A stretch of DNA of 64,000 bases. Source: CANLBN01 sp034111645 (GTDB taxonomy: Bacteria; Pseudomonadota; Gammaproteobacteria; Pseudomonadales; Cellvibrionaceae). The DNA is taken from contig JAWUWW010000041.1 in the NCBI GenBank assembly GCA_034111645.1, positions 24,749 to 88,748 on the forward strand, given 5' to 3'. Shown here one piece after another: positions 29,126 to 38,086 of this stretch. Positions within the stretch are counted from its first letter, which is position 1. Each line of letters begins with the position of its first letter. The notes beneath the pieces are model-generated. The model was given only the letters and a program-made list of their open reading frames with translations, had not been told where the DNA came from and ran no database searches. A program made the position numbers and the translations under genes.

Positions 29126-29683
29126 ATGCCTTATATCTCTTTTAAAAATCACTTATTAGTCGCAATGCCCACACTTGCGGATCCAAACTTTCATAAAAGT
29201 GTGACATATCTTTGTGAACATAATGAAGACGGAGCTATGGGCATAACTATTAACCAACCTATCGATTTCACACTCAAAGAAATGTTAGCTTATTTAGAGC
29301 TTGATATAGATCCAGATCTACCCGAAGAAACTTTATTTAACGGCGGACCTGTGCAAAAGGAAAGAGGTTTTGTTCTTCATTCTGGCACTAGACAATGGGA
29401 GAACACTTTAAATGTCGCTGAAAATATTAGCCTTACCGGCTCGAAAGATATTCTCGTTGATATCGCCAACAATAATGGACCTGAAGACGTCATCATTACA
29501 CTCGGTTTTGCGGGATGGGATGCCGGCCAACTTGAAGAGGAAATAGCAGCGAATCATTGGTTAACTGTTCCTGCTGATGAACATATTATTTTTGCAACTC
29601 ATTATGAGCACCAATGGTCGGCAGCTGCAGGCAAGCTAGGAATAGATCTAAATTTAATTTCTCATCAAATGGGACACGCCTAA
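29126..29683 (+). CDS. yqgE: YqgE/AlgH family protein (UPF0301)
   Basis: This 185-residue protein belongs to the conserved YqgE/AlgH family, seen here as the N-terminal SFKNHLLVAMPTLADPNFH, the VTYLCEHNEDGAMGITINQP segment, LFNGGPVQKERGFVLHS and ITLGFAGWDAGQLEEEI. The biochemical role is not established; AlgH was first linked to alginate regulation in Pseudomonas. It is followed after 70 bases by ruvX, the order found in most gammaproteobacteria. The usual upstream neighbours gshB and tonB lie 7.6 kb away across the atypical block. Confidence 0.95.
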   Translation: MPYISFKNHLLVAMPTLADPNFHKSVTYLCEHNEDGAMGITINQPIDFTLKEMLAYLELDIDPDLPEETLFNGGPVQKERGFVLHSGTRQWENTLNVAENISLTGSKDILVDIANNNGPEDVIITLGFAGWDAGQLEEEIAANHWLTVPADEHIIFATHYEHQWSAAAGKLGIDLNLISHQMGHA

Positions 29684-29753
29684 ACATGCCTTCACAAGCT
29701 ATTATTATATGCGCTATGATTTTGCAGCCAATATCTTCAATTTGGCTCGATGA

Positions 29754-30209
29754 ATGATGGCGTCATCAAATAACGCACTCACCGCCTTAGCGTTTGATTT
29801 TGGCCTTCGTAGTATTGGCATTGCTTATGGGCAATCACTGACGGGCTCAGCTCAGCCACTTGCCCCAATAAAAGCAACAGATGGTATTCCTAACTGGCAA
29901 CTTACAGAGCAGATTATAAAGGAGTGGCAACCCAATATCATCGTTGTTGGCTTACCCTTGAACATGGATGATTCAGAAAGCGAGCTAAGTCGACGGGCAC
30001 GAAAATTTGGCAATCGCCTTCAGGGTCGCTTTGGCAATATATGTGGATTTAAGATCGAATTTATGGACGAGCGTCTTAGCAGCTTTGGAGCTAAACAAGA
30101 CGCCAAAGAACGCGGACACAAGGGGGATTACAAAAAGCAGCCTATCGACTCTTACGCCGCTCAACTAATTTTAGAAGATTGGTTTCGTCATCAAACAGTG
30201 AGCAGCTAA
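29754..30209 (+). CDS. ruvX: Putative pre-16S rRNA nuclease, Holliday-junction-resolvase-like YqgF
   Basis: This 151-residue RNase H-fold protein shows the first acidic residue in ALAFDFGLRSIGIAYG, IIVVGLPLNMD in the middle strand, and MDERLSS and KQPIDSYAAQLILEDW at the end. YqgF trims the 5' end of 16S rRNA in E. coli. The gene follows yqgE, as in many relatives, and converges with pilU across 14 bases. The pyrR-pyrB-pyrC genes that follow ruvX in Pseudomonas are absent here. Confidence 0.95.
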   Translation: MMASSNNALTALAFDFGLRSIGIAYGQSLTGSAQPLAPIKATDGIPNWQLTEQIIKEWQPNIIVVGLPLNMDDSESELSRRARKFGNRLQGRFGNICGFKIEFMDERLSSFGAKQDAKERGHKGDYKKQPIDSYAAQLILEDWFRHQTVSS

Positions 30210-30223
30210 TTTTTATGTCTAGA

Positions 30224-31372
30224 TTACCGACCTAAAAAGTTACCTTTAATTTCATCATCTTTTTCAACAGCTAATTCGTCCGCAGCATTTGACAAATATT
30301 CTGAATCCGACTCTGACGCTAACTTTATGAGCAAGCGAAGATCATTGTTAGAATCTGCATGAGCAAGAGCATCCTCATAGGTAATTTCACCTGCATCATA
30401 GAGCTCATATAGCGCCTGATCAAACGTCTGCATGCCAACTTCAGTTGATTTTTTCATTAACTCTTTAAGGTCACCCACTCGACCTTTACGGATCAAGTCA
30501 GATGCTAAGGGTGTATTGAGCAATATTTCTATACATGCTCGTCGGCCATTGCCGTCGGGTGTTGGAATCAACTGCTGGGCAACCATCGCCTTGAGGTTAA
30601 GCGATAAATCCATCCATAACTGTTGATGTCTGTCAGCAGGGAAAAAGTGCAGAATTCGATCAAGTGCTTGGTTAGCATTATTGGCGTGGAGGGTACACAA
30701 ACATAAATGGCCCGTTTCAGCAAAAGCGATCGCATGCTCCATTGTCTCACGGGTACGCACCTCACCAATCATAATAACATCGGGAGCTTGTCGTAATGTA
30801 TTTTTTAATGCGGTCTCAAACGATTCTGTGTCAAGACCCACTTCTCGTTGAGTAATAATACAACCTTGATGCTGATGAATAAATTCGATGGGGTCTTCAA
30901 TAGAAATAATATGGCCCTTACTATTTTTATTTCGATGCCCAACCATTGCCGCAAGCGAGGTTGATTTACCGGCTCCTGTTGCGCCTACAAAAATAATTAA
31001 ACCGCGCTTCGTCATTGCTAATTGTTTAATGATTTCTGGAAGACCCAAGCCATCAACCGTTGGAATCGTAGTTTCGATACGACGCAGAACCATGCCTGCT
31101 AAATTGCGCTGATAAAATGCACTGCAGCGGAAGCGGCCGATTCCCCGCGCACTAATGGCAAAATTTAATTCCTTAGTTTTTAAAAATTCAGCGCGCTGAC
31201 CTTCGTTCATTACACCAAGCACTAGCTCGCGACATTTTTCGGGCGTCAGCTTGGTACTCATTAGAGGCATCACGCGCCCATTTAGCTTGATCGATGGTGG
31301 CAAGCCGGCGGTGATAAATAAATCAGACGCACCTTTATCAACCATCGTCTTTAATAATTTATCAAATTCCAT
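30224..31372 (-). CDS. pilU: Type IV pilus retraction ATPase, PilU type
   Basis: PilU is the second twitching-motility ATPase and supports PilT-driven retraction. The 382-residue protein has the N-terminal DKLLKTMVDKGASDLFI, Walker A GATGAGKST, the Asp-box DPIEFIHQHQG, Walker B PDVIMIGEVRT and the His-box LCLCTLHANNANQ. The C-terminal tail beyond the PilT core (about 30 residues, Asp/Glu-rich) is usual for PilU. The ATG at 31372 has GAGGAA 6 bases upstream; a GTG one codon earlier is possible. It lies 58 bases downstream of pilT on the same strand. Confidence 0.94.
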   Translation of the reverse strand: MEFDKLLKTMVDKGASDLFITAGLPPSIKLNGRVMPLMSTKLTPEKCRELVLGVMNEGQRAEFLKTKELNFAISARGIGRFRCSAFYQRNLAGMVLRRIETTIPTVDGLGLPEIIKQLAMTKRGLIIFVGATGAGKSTSLAAMVGHRNKNSKGHIISIEDPIEFIHQHQGCIITQREVGLDTESFETALKNTLRQAPDVIMIGEVRTRETMEHAIAFAETGHLCLCTLHANNANQALDRILHFFPADRHQQLWMDLSLNLKAMVAQQLIPTPDGNGRRACIEILLNTPLASDLIRKGRVGDLKELMKKSTEVGMQTFDQALYELYDAGEITYEDALAHADSNNDLRLLIKLASESDSEYLSNAADELAVEKDDEIKGNFLGR

Positions 31373-31430
31373 CACATTTCCTCATACAGTTCTGTTTCTA
31401 ATGCCAATGTTAGTTGACCTACAACTTATC

Positions 31431-32465
31431 TTAAAAGTTATCAGGAATCTTCGCTTTTTCACGCGCAACATCTCGAGAAATAACATGCCGCGCAACCAAG
31501 TCACCTAAACACTGATCCATAGTCTGCATACCAATCGATGCACCTGTTTGAATAGCCGAATACATTTGCGCTACTTTATCTTCACGAATCAGATTACGGA
31601 TAGCAGGGCTACCGCGCATAATTTCATGAGCAGCCACTCGACCGCCAGACGTTTTCTTCATTAGTGTTTGCGAAACAACAGCCTCTAAAGATTCGGCTAA
31701 CATAGAACGCACCATATCTTTTTCTGCGGCCGGGAATACATCGATGATACGGTCAATAGTTTTTGCAGCTGATGTGGTATGTAGCGTACCTAAAACCAAA
31801 TGCCCTGTTTCTGCAGCCGTCAGTGCAAGACGAATAGTTTCTAAATCGCGCAGCTCGCCTACAAGAATAATATCGGGATCTTCACGCAAAGCCGATCGCA
31901 GAGCCTCAGAGAAGCCATGGGTGTCTCTGTGAACCTCACGTTGGTTGATAAGACATTTTTTACTTTCATGAACAAATTCGATGGGATCTTCAATGGTTAG
32001 GATATGTTCATATTTAGTGTCATTGATATAATCAACCATCGCCGCCAAGGTTGTTGATTTACCCGAGCCCGTAGGTCCTGTCACTAACACTAAGCCTCTA
32101 GGCACGGAAACCACATCACGAAATACCTGCCCAAGGCCTAGGTCTTCCATTGTCAGTACCTTAGAGGGAATCGTACGAAATACGGCCGCCGCACCGCGGT
32201 TTTGATTAAATGCATTAACCCTAAAACGCGCTACACCTGGCACTTCAAAAGAAAAATCCGTCTCGAAAAACTCTTCGTAATCTTTACGCTGCTTATCGTT
32301 CATAATGTCGTAGATAAGCGCATGTACGGCTTTGTGATCCATTGCGGGCAAATTAATGCGGCGAATGTCACCATCAATCCGAATCATTGGCGGCAAACCA
32401 CCAGAAATATGTAAATCGGAAGCGCCTTGTTTGGCACTAAATGCAAGTAGTTCGGTAATATCCAT
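31431..32465 (-). CDS. pilT: Type IV pilus retraction motor PilT
   Basis: PilT is the hexameric ATPase that depolymerises pili for twitching motility. The 344-residue protein shows Walker A GPTGSGKST (about residues 130-138), the Asp-box DPIEFVHES, Walker B DIILVGELRD, the His-box LVLGTLHTTSA, and AIRNLIRE in the C-terminal region. The size is that of canonical PilT. It is first in a pilT-pilU unit and divergent from yggS, as in Pseudomonas. It is probably an output of the Chp pathway encoded 12 kb away. Confidence 0.97.
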   Translation of the reverse strand: MDITELLAFSAKQGASDLHISGGLPPMIRIDGDIRRINLPAMDHKAVHALIYDIMNDKQRKDYEEFFETDFSFEVPGVARFRVNAFNQNRGAAAVFRTIPSKVLTMEDLGLGQVFRDVVSVPRGLVLVTGPTGSGKSTTLAAMVDYINDTKYEHILTIEDPIEFVHESKKCLINQREVHRDTHGFSEALRSALREDPDIILVGELRDLETIRLALTAAETGHLVLGTLHTTSAAKTIDRIIDVFPAAEKDMVRSMLAESLEAVVSQTLMKKTSGGRVAAHEIMRGSPAIRNLIREDKVAQMYSAIQTGASIGMQTMDQCLGDLVARHVISRDVAREKAKIPDNF

Positions 32466-32712
32466 AGTCTTTATCTTAGGTTTATTAATCGTTATTCAAA
32501 TCAATACTTCGTGCTACAAAATTATATTTGAAGTATTGTATGGTGAAACTATGAGATTTTAATTCATTATTACTAATTTTGCTTAACCAAATACAAACTA
32601 TAGCCGTTATTGAAGCCTTAAATCTTAGCGCGTGCAAATAAATTAATGTTCTGTGGTCTATTTGGCCATAAATAAGCGAAAATTATTCCGTAAAGATCAA
32701 AGAAACATAATT

Positions 32713-33411
32713 ATGTCAAACACTGAAGCTCAGCTAAAAGATCGACTCAAGCATACTCGACAAGTTATCAAAGACATTTCATCCACCTATAATCGCCAAC
32801 AAAGTGAGATTCAACTGCTTGCTGTTAGCAAAACACGAGCGGCTGATGAATTAAGAACAGCTTTTAACCTAGGGCAAACAGCGTTTGGTGAAAACTATTG
32901 TCAAGAAGCACTAGATAAACAACAACAATTATTAGATTTAGACATCGAATGGCATTTTATAGGGCCAATACAGTCAAACAAAACTCGCGACATTAGTACA
33001 CACTTCAACTGGGTGCACAGTGTAGACCGACTAAAAATTGCCAAGCGACTTAGTGATCAGAGACCACCCGAGCTGCCCCCACTCAATATTTGCCTGCAAG
33101 TGAATATCGACAGAGAGGCTAGCAAATCAGGAATCGCACCTGAGGATATCATCTCACTTGCTAATGAAATTATGCAATTACCCAAAATAAATTTACGCGG
33201 TTTAATGGTAATACCTGCACCTAGAGATAGTTTTGAGGAACAATTTGAGACATTTAAGCGCGTCCGCGATATTATGCAAACTATTCCAACAATGGATACT
33301 CTTTCTATGGGTATGTCGGGAGACATGGAGGCTGCAATTGCAGCGGGATCGACCATAGTACGCGTTGGAACAGCTATTTTTGGCGAAAGAGCAGCTAAAA
33401 AGCAGAACTAA
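32713..33411 (+). CDS. yggS: PLP homeostasis protein YggS
   Basis: This 232-residue member of the COG0325/PLPHP family binds pyridoxal phosphate and buffers vitamin B6 and amino-acid levels; no enzyme activity is known. The PLP lysine is in LLAVSKTR, and FGENYCQEAL, EWHFIGPIQSNK, GLMVIPAP and LSMGMSGDMEAAI are all family segments. The start at 32713 (MSNTEAQ) fits the family length; an upstream frame extends to 32653. The gene is divergent from pilT and followed by proC, the conserved order. Confidence 0.95.
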   Translation: MSNTEAQLKDRLKHTRQVIKDISSTYNRQQSEIQLLAVSKTRAADELRTAFNLGQTAFGENYCQEALDKQQQLLDLDIEWHFIGPIQSNKTRDISTHFNWVHSVDRLKIAKRLSDQRPPELPPLNICLQVNIDREASKSGIAPEDIISLANEIMQLPKINLRGLMVIPAPRDSFEEQFETFKRVRDIMQTIPTMDTLSMGMSGDMEAAIAAGSTIVRVGTAIFGERAAKKQN

Positions 33412-33550
33412 GCCATAGATAATAAGTATGAATTGATCAATTTGTAGTGATTTAATGTTAACGTCGGCTTTAGATAAACAACTTGGTGCACGATTAAATT
33501 AGCTAAATAGTATTATATGCAACCATTCAATAACTGAAAGAAATGATCTT

Positions 33551-34375
33551 ATGGAAACCATTACGTTTATTGGCTCTGGAAACATGGCAAGCAGCATTAT
33601 TGGTGGGCTGATTGCAGATGGCTATCCGCCTCATGCCATAACTGCTTGCGATACTAATGAAGGCGTACTCGAAAAAATCGCCGAACAGTTTGGTATTAAT
33701 ACCAGCACCGATAACGCTAAGGCGACAGCTAACACAAATGTTATTGTGCTTGCAGTAAAGCCACAAGTATTAAAAAGTGTTGCCCTTGATCTTGCTCTTA
33801 GCGTCAGTAATAACCCAAAGAAGCCGATTGTTATATCTATTGCTGCAGGTATCACAAGTTCATCACTATGCCGCTGGATAGGCAGTCGCACTGCGGTTAT
33901 TCGCTGTATGCCAAATACCCCAGCGCTTGTTCAAAAGGGGACTACCGGACTTTATGCAAATGAATTTGTTTCGGCTATGCAAAGAGAAATTGCCGAAAAA
34001 CTTATGTTGGGTGTTGGCAGTGTCATTTGGCTAGAGTCTGAAGAGCTGATTGATGCGGTTACCGCAGTTTCGGGTAGTGGACCCGCTTATTTCTTTTTGC
34101 TAATGGAAGCGATGATTGATGCCGGTATAAAACAAGGTCTTACTTTGGACCAAGCCACCAAACTTACCCTACAGACGGCATCGGGGGCCGCAAAGCTTGC
34201 CCAAAACAGTGATGTGAGTGTAGATGAACTGCGTCGACGCGTAACCTCACCCGGTGGCACCACAGAGGCCGCCATTGTCGCGTTCGAAGCCGCAGGTTTT
34301 AGTAAGATGGTTAATGACTCATTAACGGTGTGTGCCTTACGCTCTAAAGCAATGGGCGATGAGTTTGACGAATAG
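33551..34375 (+). CDS. proC: Pyrroline-5-carboxylate reductase
   Basis: ProC reduces pyrroline-5-carboxylate to proline, the last step of proline synthesis. The 274-residue protein has the N-terminal NAD(P)-binding FIGSGNMASSIIGGL, the VLAVKPQVL strand, RCMPNTPALVQKG, and the C-terminal signature VSGSGPAYFFL with SPGGTTEAAI. These match the family throughout. It lies downstream of yggS and upstream of yggT, probably in one transcript with yggT (38 bases apart). Confidence 0.97.
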   Translation: METITFIGSGNMASSIIGGLIADGYPPHAITACDTNEGVLEKIAEQFGINTSTDNAKATANTNVIVLAVKPQVLKSVALDLALSVSNNPKKPIVISIAAGITSSSLCRWIGSRTAVIRCMPNTPALVQKGTTGLYANEFVSAMQREIAEKLMLGVGSVIWLESEELIDAVTAVSGSGPAYFFLLMEAMIDAGIKQGLTLDQATKLTLQTASGAAKLAQNSDVSVDELRRRVTSPGGTTEAAIVAFEAAGFSKMVNDSLTVCALRSKAMGDEFDE

Positions 34376-34413
34376 AATATTAGTGATTGTTTAATTTTTA
34401 ATAATGGGATTTT

Positions 34414-34962
34414 ATGGATAAGTTGACACAAATTGGAGCCTTACTGGTTCAATTTTTCTTTTACGCGTATATTTTAATTGTTGTTTTGCGTTTTCTTCTG
34501 CAAGTAGTTCGCGCAGATTTTTACAACCCGCTATCGCAATTTATTGTGAGCGCAACCAATCCAATACTTATCCCCTTGCGAAAAGTTATACCCGGCTTAT
34601 TTGGCATTGATGTCGCCAGTATTGTGCTGGCCATTTTACTGCAAATGCTGGCTTTACAATTACTATTTTTATTAGCTGGTGGGGGTGGAATTTATCCTAT
34701 AGTGCCTCTTATATTTGGGTCTGCCATAAAGCTTATTGGCCTTGTGCTTAACATCTATTTTTACTCTTTTATTATTTTAGTGGTTATTAGTTGGGTTGCA
34801 CCACATACACAAAACCCTGCTATATCTATTGTTCATGGTTTAACAGAGCCCGTGTTGCGCCCTATTCGTAAACTGTTGCCATCAATGGGCGGTCTCGATT
34901 TTTCGATAATGATTGCGATGCTCGGCATACTTGTGATCAAAATTGTATTAGGCGTTAACTAG
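34414..34962 (+). CDS. yggT: YggT family integral membrane protein
   Basis: This 182-residue protein has two YggT repeats, each a pair of hydrophobic helices: about 8-30 and 65-85 in the first, about 95-120 and 155-180 in the second. The motif SQFIVSATNPILIPLRKVIPG in the first repeat is echoed by PAISIVHGLTEPVLRPIRKLLPS in the second. YggT proteins have been tied to osmotic tolerance and, in plastids, to thylakoid biogenesis; the bacterial function is unsettled. It follows proC, as in most gammaproteobacteria. Confidence 0.93.
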   Translation: MDKLTQIGALLVQFFFYAYILIVVLRFLLQVVRADFYNPLSQFIVSATNPILIPLRKVIPGLFGIDVASIVLAILLQMLALQLLFLLAGGGGIYPIVPLIFGSAIKLIGLVLNIYFYSFIILVVISWVAPHTQNPAISIVHGLTEPVLRPIRKLLPSMGGLDFSIMIAMLGILVIKIVLGVN

Positions 34963-35044
34963 CTCTCCGTTGACAATTAATGATAGTCTGATCATCACCA
35001 AAAACTCATCTTGTGAGAGACCTTAAAAATCGCAGATGTTGTCT

Positions 35045-35103
35045 GTTGCCGTATTGCTCCAATAAAATACTACTCGAGTATGGCTTAGGAGCCTTGCGGT
35101 AAC
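35045..35103 (+). promoter_or_regulatory. Nested hairpin in the metX leader, candidate structured RNA
   Basis: The 205-base gap before metX contains three nested complementary pairs. They are 35045-35051 with 35097-35103 (7 pairs, one G-U), 35056-35060 with 35088-35092 (GCTCC/GGAGC) and 35067-35071 with 35077-35081 (ATACT/AGTAT). The internal loops between stems are asymmetric. It lies 65 bases before the metX ATG. The position suggests methionine- or SAM-dependent control, but I do not recognise any named riboswitch class. No run of U follows, so a classic terminator is unlikely. Confidence 0.4.
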
Positions 35104-35167
35104 TGCCTTTCACACTTAGACTGCATCCATATTTAATCATCACTTTTTAATACTTACAGAATAAATA

Positions 35168-36343
35168 ATGGATGAATTTCCTCAGGGTAGTGTTGGCCTA
35201 GTCCAACCAAAAATACAACGCTTTGATGAGCCACTCCATCTGGCCAACGGACGCGTGCTGCCTGATTTCCAATTAATTTATGAAACTTATGGCGAGCTAA
35301 ATAACGCTAAAAGTAATGCTGTTCTAATCTGTCATGCATTATCTGGCGATCACCACGCTGCGGGCTTTTATAGCAAAGATGATAAGCAACCTGGCTGGTG
35401 GGATAATTACATCGGACCTGGCAAGGCCATTGATACCAATGAATTTTTTGTTGTATCGCTCAATAATATTGGCGGCTGTAATGGCTCTACTGGGCCGCTC
35501 ACTATTAATGAAGAGACCGGTAAGCCATGGGGAGCTGACTTTCCTACGCTGCGTGTACGCGACTGGGTAGAAACACAAAAACATCTAGCAGATATGCTTG
35601 GCATTAAGCGATGGGCTGCTATTGTTGGTGGCAGTCTTGGCGGGATGCAGGCGATGCGCTGGGCGATAGAATATCCTGATCGTGTTGGTCACTGCGTCGT
35701 TATTGCATCTGCATTAAAATTAACCGCACAAAATATTGCCTTCAATGAAACTGCTCGGCAAGCCATTATGGCTGATCCAAATTTTTTTAATGGCAAATAT
35801 TATGAGCACAACTCTATTCCAAAAAATGGGCTAGCTGTTGCACGAATGATCGGTCATATTACCTATTTATCAAGTGATGGGATGGGTGAAAAATTTGGCA
35901 GAGAACTCCGCTCTGGTAGTTTCTCATTGGGTTGTGATGATCCATTAGAGTTTGAGATTGAAAGTTATCTTCGCTACCAAGGCGCAAAATTCTCTACACA
36001 GTTCGATGCAAACTCCTACATACTGATGACGCGCGCATTAGATTATTTTGATCTCGCTCGAGAATATCAGCACAATGCAATTGATGCTTTTAGTCACGCA
36101 ATGTGTAAATTTTTAGTGATCTCTTTTACAACCGACTGGCGTTTTTCTCCCAAACGATCAAAAGAGATCGTTCAGGCTTTGCTGCACGCCAAAAAATCAG
36201 TCAGTTATGCAGAAATAGAATCGAGTCATGGTCACGATGCATTTTTAGTACCCAACAAACGCTATAACGATGTTTTTAATAGCTTCATGAAAAATGTCGC
36301 CGCCGATAGCAAAAGTATCAACACCAAACAAGGAGAACATTGA
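35168..36343 (+). CDS. metX: Homoserine O-acyltransferase, MetX family
   Basis: MetX acylates homoserine at the start of methionine synthesis. The 391-residue alpha/beta hydrolase has the nucleophile Ser156 in VGGSLGGMQA, the oxyanion and substrate segments CHALSGDHHAAG and NNIGGCNGSTGP, and the Asp-His end of the triad in ESSHGHDAFL. Whether acetyl- or succinyl-CoA is used cannot be settled by eye; many gammaproteobacterial MetX enzymes use succinyl-CoA. It shares its last base with the metW start (TGATG), so translation is coupled. The leader contains a candidate RNA structure. Confidence 0.94.
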   Translation: MDEFPQGSVGLVQPKIQRFDEPLHLANGRVLPDFQLIYETYGELNNAKSNAVLICHALSGDHHAAGFYSKDDKQPGWWDNYIGPGKAIDTNEFFVVSLNNIGGCNGSTGPLTINEETGKPWGADFPTLRVRDWVETQKHLADMLGIKRWAAIVGGSLGGMQAMRWAIEYPDRVGHCVVIASALKLTAQNIAFNETARQAIMADPNFFNGKYYEHNSIPKNGLAVARMIGHITYLSSDGMGEKFGRELRSGSFSLGCDDPLEFEIESYLRYQGAKFSTQFDANSYILMTRALDYFDLAREYQHNAIDAFSHAMCKFLVISFTTDWRFSPKRSKEIVQALLHAKKSVSYAEIESSHGHDAFLVPNKRYNDVFNSFMKNVAADSKSINTKQGEH

Positions 36344-36936
36344 TGCGTATTGACCTCGACATTATTAGTTCTTATATAAAAAATAACCAAGATGTATTGG
36401 ATCTAGGTTGTGGCGATGGTGAATTATTAAAATTGCTCCGCGAGCAAAAAAATATTAATGGTATAGGTCTAGAAAATAATCACGACAAAATATTCGAATG
36501 TATAGAAAAAGGAATCGCCGTTGTCGAACACGATCTCGATAAAGGCCTGCAACAATTTGACAATAATAGCTATGATGTTGTTATTATGACTTTAGCACTT
36601 CAAGCTATGCAACGTCCTGATCACGTCCTCGACGAGATGTTGCGGATTGGCAATGAATGCATTGTAACTTTTCCAAATTTTGGTCATTGGCGTGCTCGCC
36701 TTCATCTAATGTTATATGGTGAAATGCCGGTCTCAGACCTACTACCTTATCAATGGTACGATACGCCCAACATTCACTTTTGTACTGTTAAAGATTTTGA
36801 GAACTTATGTGCGACTAAAAATATTTCTGTCATCCATAAAGAGATGGTTTACGAAAATACAATGACATCTTTTTTATGCAAAATGTTACCTAATTTATTT
36901 AGTGAAACTGCAATTTATCATTTAACGCGAAATTAA
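36343..36936 (+). CDS. metW: Methionine biosynthesis protein MetW
   Basis: This 197-residue class I methyltransferase-fold protein always accompanies metX in proteobacteria and is needed for methionine synthesis through MetX. The SAM-type motif VLDLGCGDGELLKLL (about residues 19-33) is intact, followed by VIMTLALQAMQRPD and FPNFGHWRAR, all MetW hallmarks. The ATG overlaps the metX stop by one base with AGGAGA upstream; a TTG one codon earlier is an alternative start. The following DUF4426 gene starts 1 base after its stop. Confidence 0.95.
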   Translation: MRIDLDIISSYIKNNQDVLDLGCGDGELLKLLREQKNINGIGLENNHDKIFECIEKGIAVVEHDLDKGLQQFDNNSYDVVIMTLALQAMQRPDHVLDEMLRIGNECIVTFPNFGHWRARLHLMLYGEMPVSDLLPYQWYDTPNIHFCTVKDFENLCATKNISVIHKEMVYENTMTSFLCKMLPNLFSETAIYHLTRN

Positions 36937-36937
36937 T

Positions 36938-37420
36938 ATGACATTATTCTTTACAAAAATTAATATTTTCACGAAAACGATCTCTTTTTCTTGGGTTGTT
37001 TTTTTATCTATAGTTTTTAGTTTGTTATCTGTAAATAGCTATGCACAAAAAAATACATCTTATGAGTTAGACGATCATATTATTTATTATAATGTTTTTA
37101 GCAGTACACTGATTCCATCTGATATTGCTAAAATATATAATCTCGTACGCGCAAAAGATCAAGCCTATGTCAATGTGGCGCTTGTTAAAAAAACAGGTGG
37201 CAATGGTATTGCAGCAACTGTATCGGGCTATCATCGTAATTTGATGCAACAAAAATTTGAATTAGATTTTATGGAAATTAAAGAGCAAACGGCCACTTAT
37301 TATTTAGCACCCATTCGTTTTATTAACGAAGAGATTCTCCACATTGACATTACTGTTGAAAACTTAGATAAGACTGACTCTGGAACGCTGACAATTACAA
37401 AAAAATTATATAAAGATTAG
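36938..37420 (+). CDS. Secreted DUF4426 protein
   Basis: This 160-residue protein has an N-terminal signal peptide (hydrophobic core about residues 17-32, probable cut after NSYAQ). The mature part is beta-rich: HIIYYNVFSSTLIPSDIAKIY, NVALVKKTGG and LAPIRFINEEILHI. DUF4426 proteins are found between metW and rdgB in Pseudomonas and relatives; their role is unknown. It is tightly linked to metW (1 base), so it belongs to the metX-metW transcript. Confidence 0.88.
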   Translation: MTLFFTKINIFTKTISFSWVVFLSIVFSLLSVNSYAQKNTSYELDDHIIYYNVFSSTLIPSDIAKIYNLVRAKDQAYVNVALVKKTGGNGIAATVSGYHRNLMQQKFELDFMEIKEQTATYYLAPIRFINEEILHIDITVENLDKTDSGTLTITKKLYKD

Positions 37421-37450
37421 ACTCCTCATTTAACGGATTATATTGGCTTC

Positions 37451-38080
37451 ATGTTAGATAAATTATTACCCTCAAAAATCATACTGGCCAGTAATAATGC
37501 GGGAAAACTTCGTGAGTTTAAAAATTTATTCTCAAGTATTGATATAAATATTGTTCCACAATCTGAATTTGGCGTCGAAGATGCTATCGAAGACGGACTT
37601 AGCTTTGTCGAAAATGCAATCATAAAATCTAGGCATGCCTGTAAGATTACTAAGCATGCTGCCATTGCAGATGATTCAGGGATAGAGATAGATGCATTAA
37701 ATGGCGAGCCCGGTATTTTTTCCGCGCGTTTTTGTGGCGAGCATGGCAATGATAAAGGCCACAATGAATTAGTTTTAAAAAAAATGGCCGGCATACCTCA
37801 TCAACAACGCACGGCTCGTTTTCAATGTGTTCTCGCTTATATGCGTCATCAATCCGATCCAACGCCGTTAGTTTGCCAGGCGAGCTGGGAAGGGTTTATT
37901 TTGGAAGAAGAGCGGGGTGACAATGGCTTTGGATATGATCCTATTTTTTTTGTTCCTGAAAATAATTGTTCCTCTGCACAGCTTCCTAAAGACTTAAAAA
38001 ATAGCATTAGCCATAGAGCTAAAGCTTTACAGGTTTTACTTGCGGCTTTAAAAGAAAAATATTTTGCCTCTTTTGATTAA
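37451..38080 (+). CDS. rdgB: Non-canonical purine NTP pyrophosphatase (RdgB/HAM1)
   Basis: RdgB hydrolyses ITP, dITP and XTP to monophosphates, cleaning the nucleotide pool. The 209-residue protein has the substrate-binding IILASNNAGKLREF, the acidic active site AAIADDSGIEIDAL, PGIFSAR, and the C-terminal GFGYDPIFF and SHRAKAL segments. The gene lies between DUF4426 and hemW, as in Pseudomonas. Confidence 0.96.
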   Translation: MLDKLLPSKIILASNNAGKLREFKNLFSSIDINIVPQSEFGVEDAIEDGLSFVENAIIKSRHACKITKHAAIADDSGIEIDALNGEPGIFSARFCGEHGNDKGHNELVLKKMAGIPHQQRTARFQCVLAYMRHQSDPTPLVCQASWEGFILEEERGDNGFGYDPIFFVPENNCSSAQLPKDLKNSISHRAKALQVLLAALKEKYFASFD

Positions 38081-38086
38081 AATAAG

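Noticed and set aside
34971..34999. Strong sigma-70 promoter after yggT
   Set aside because: TTGACA is perfect, but no -10-like hexamer appears at 16-18 bases, so I did not call a promoter.
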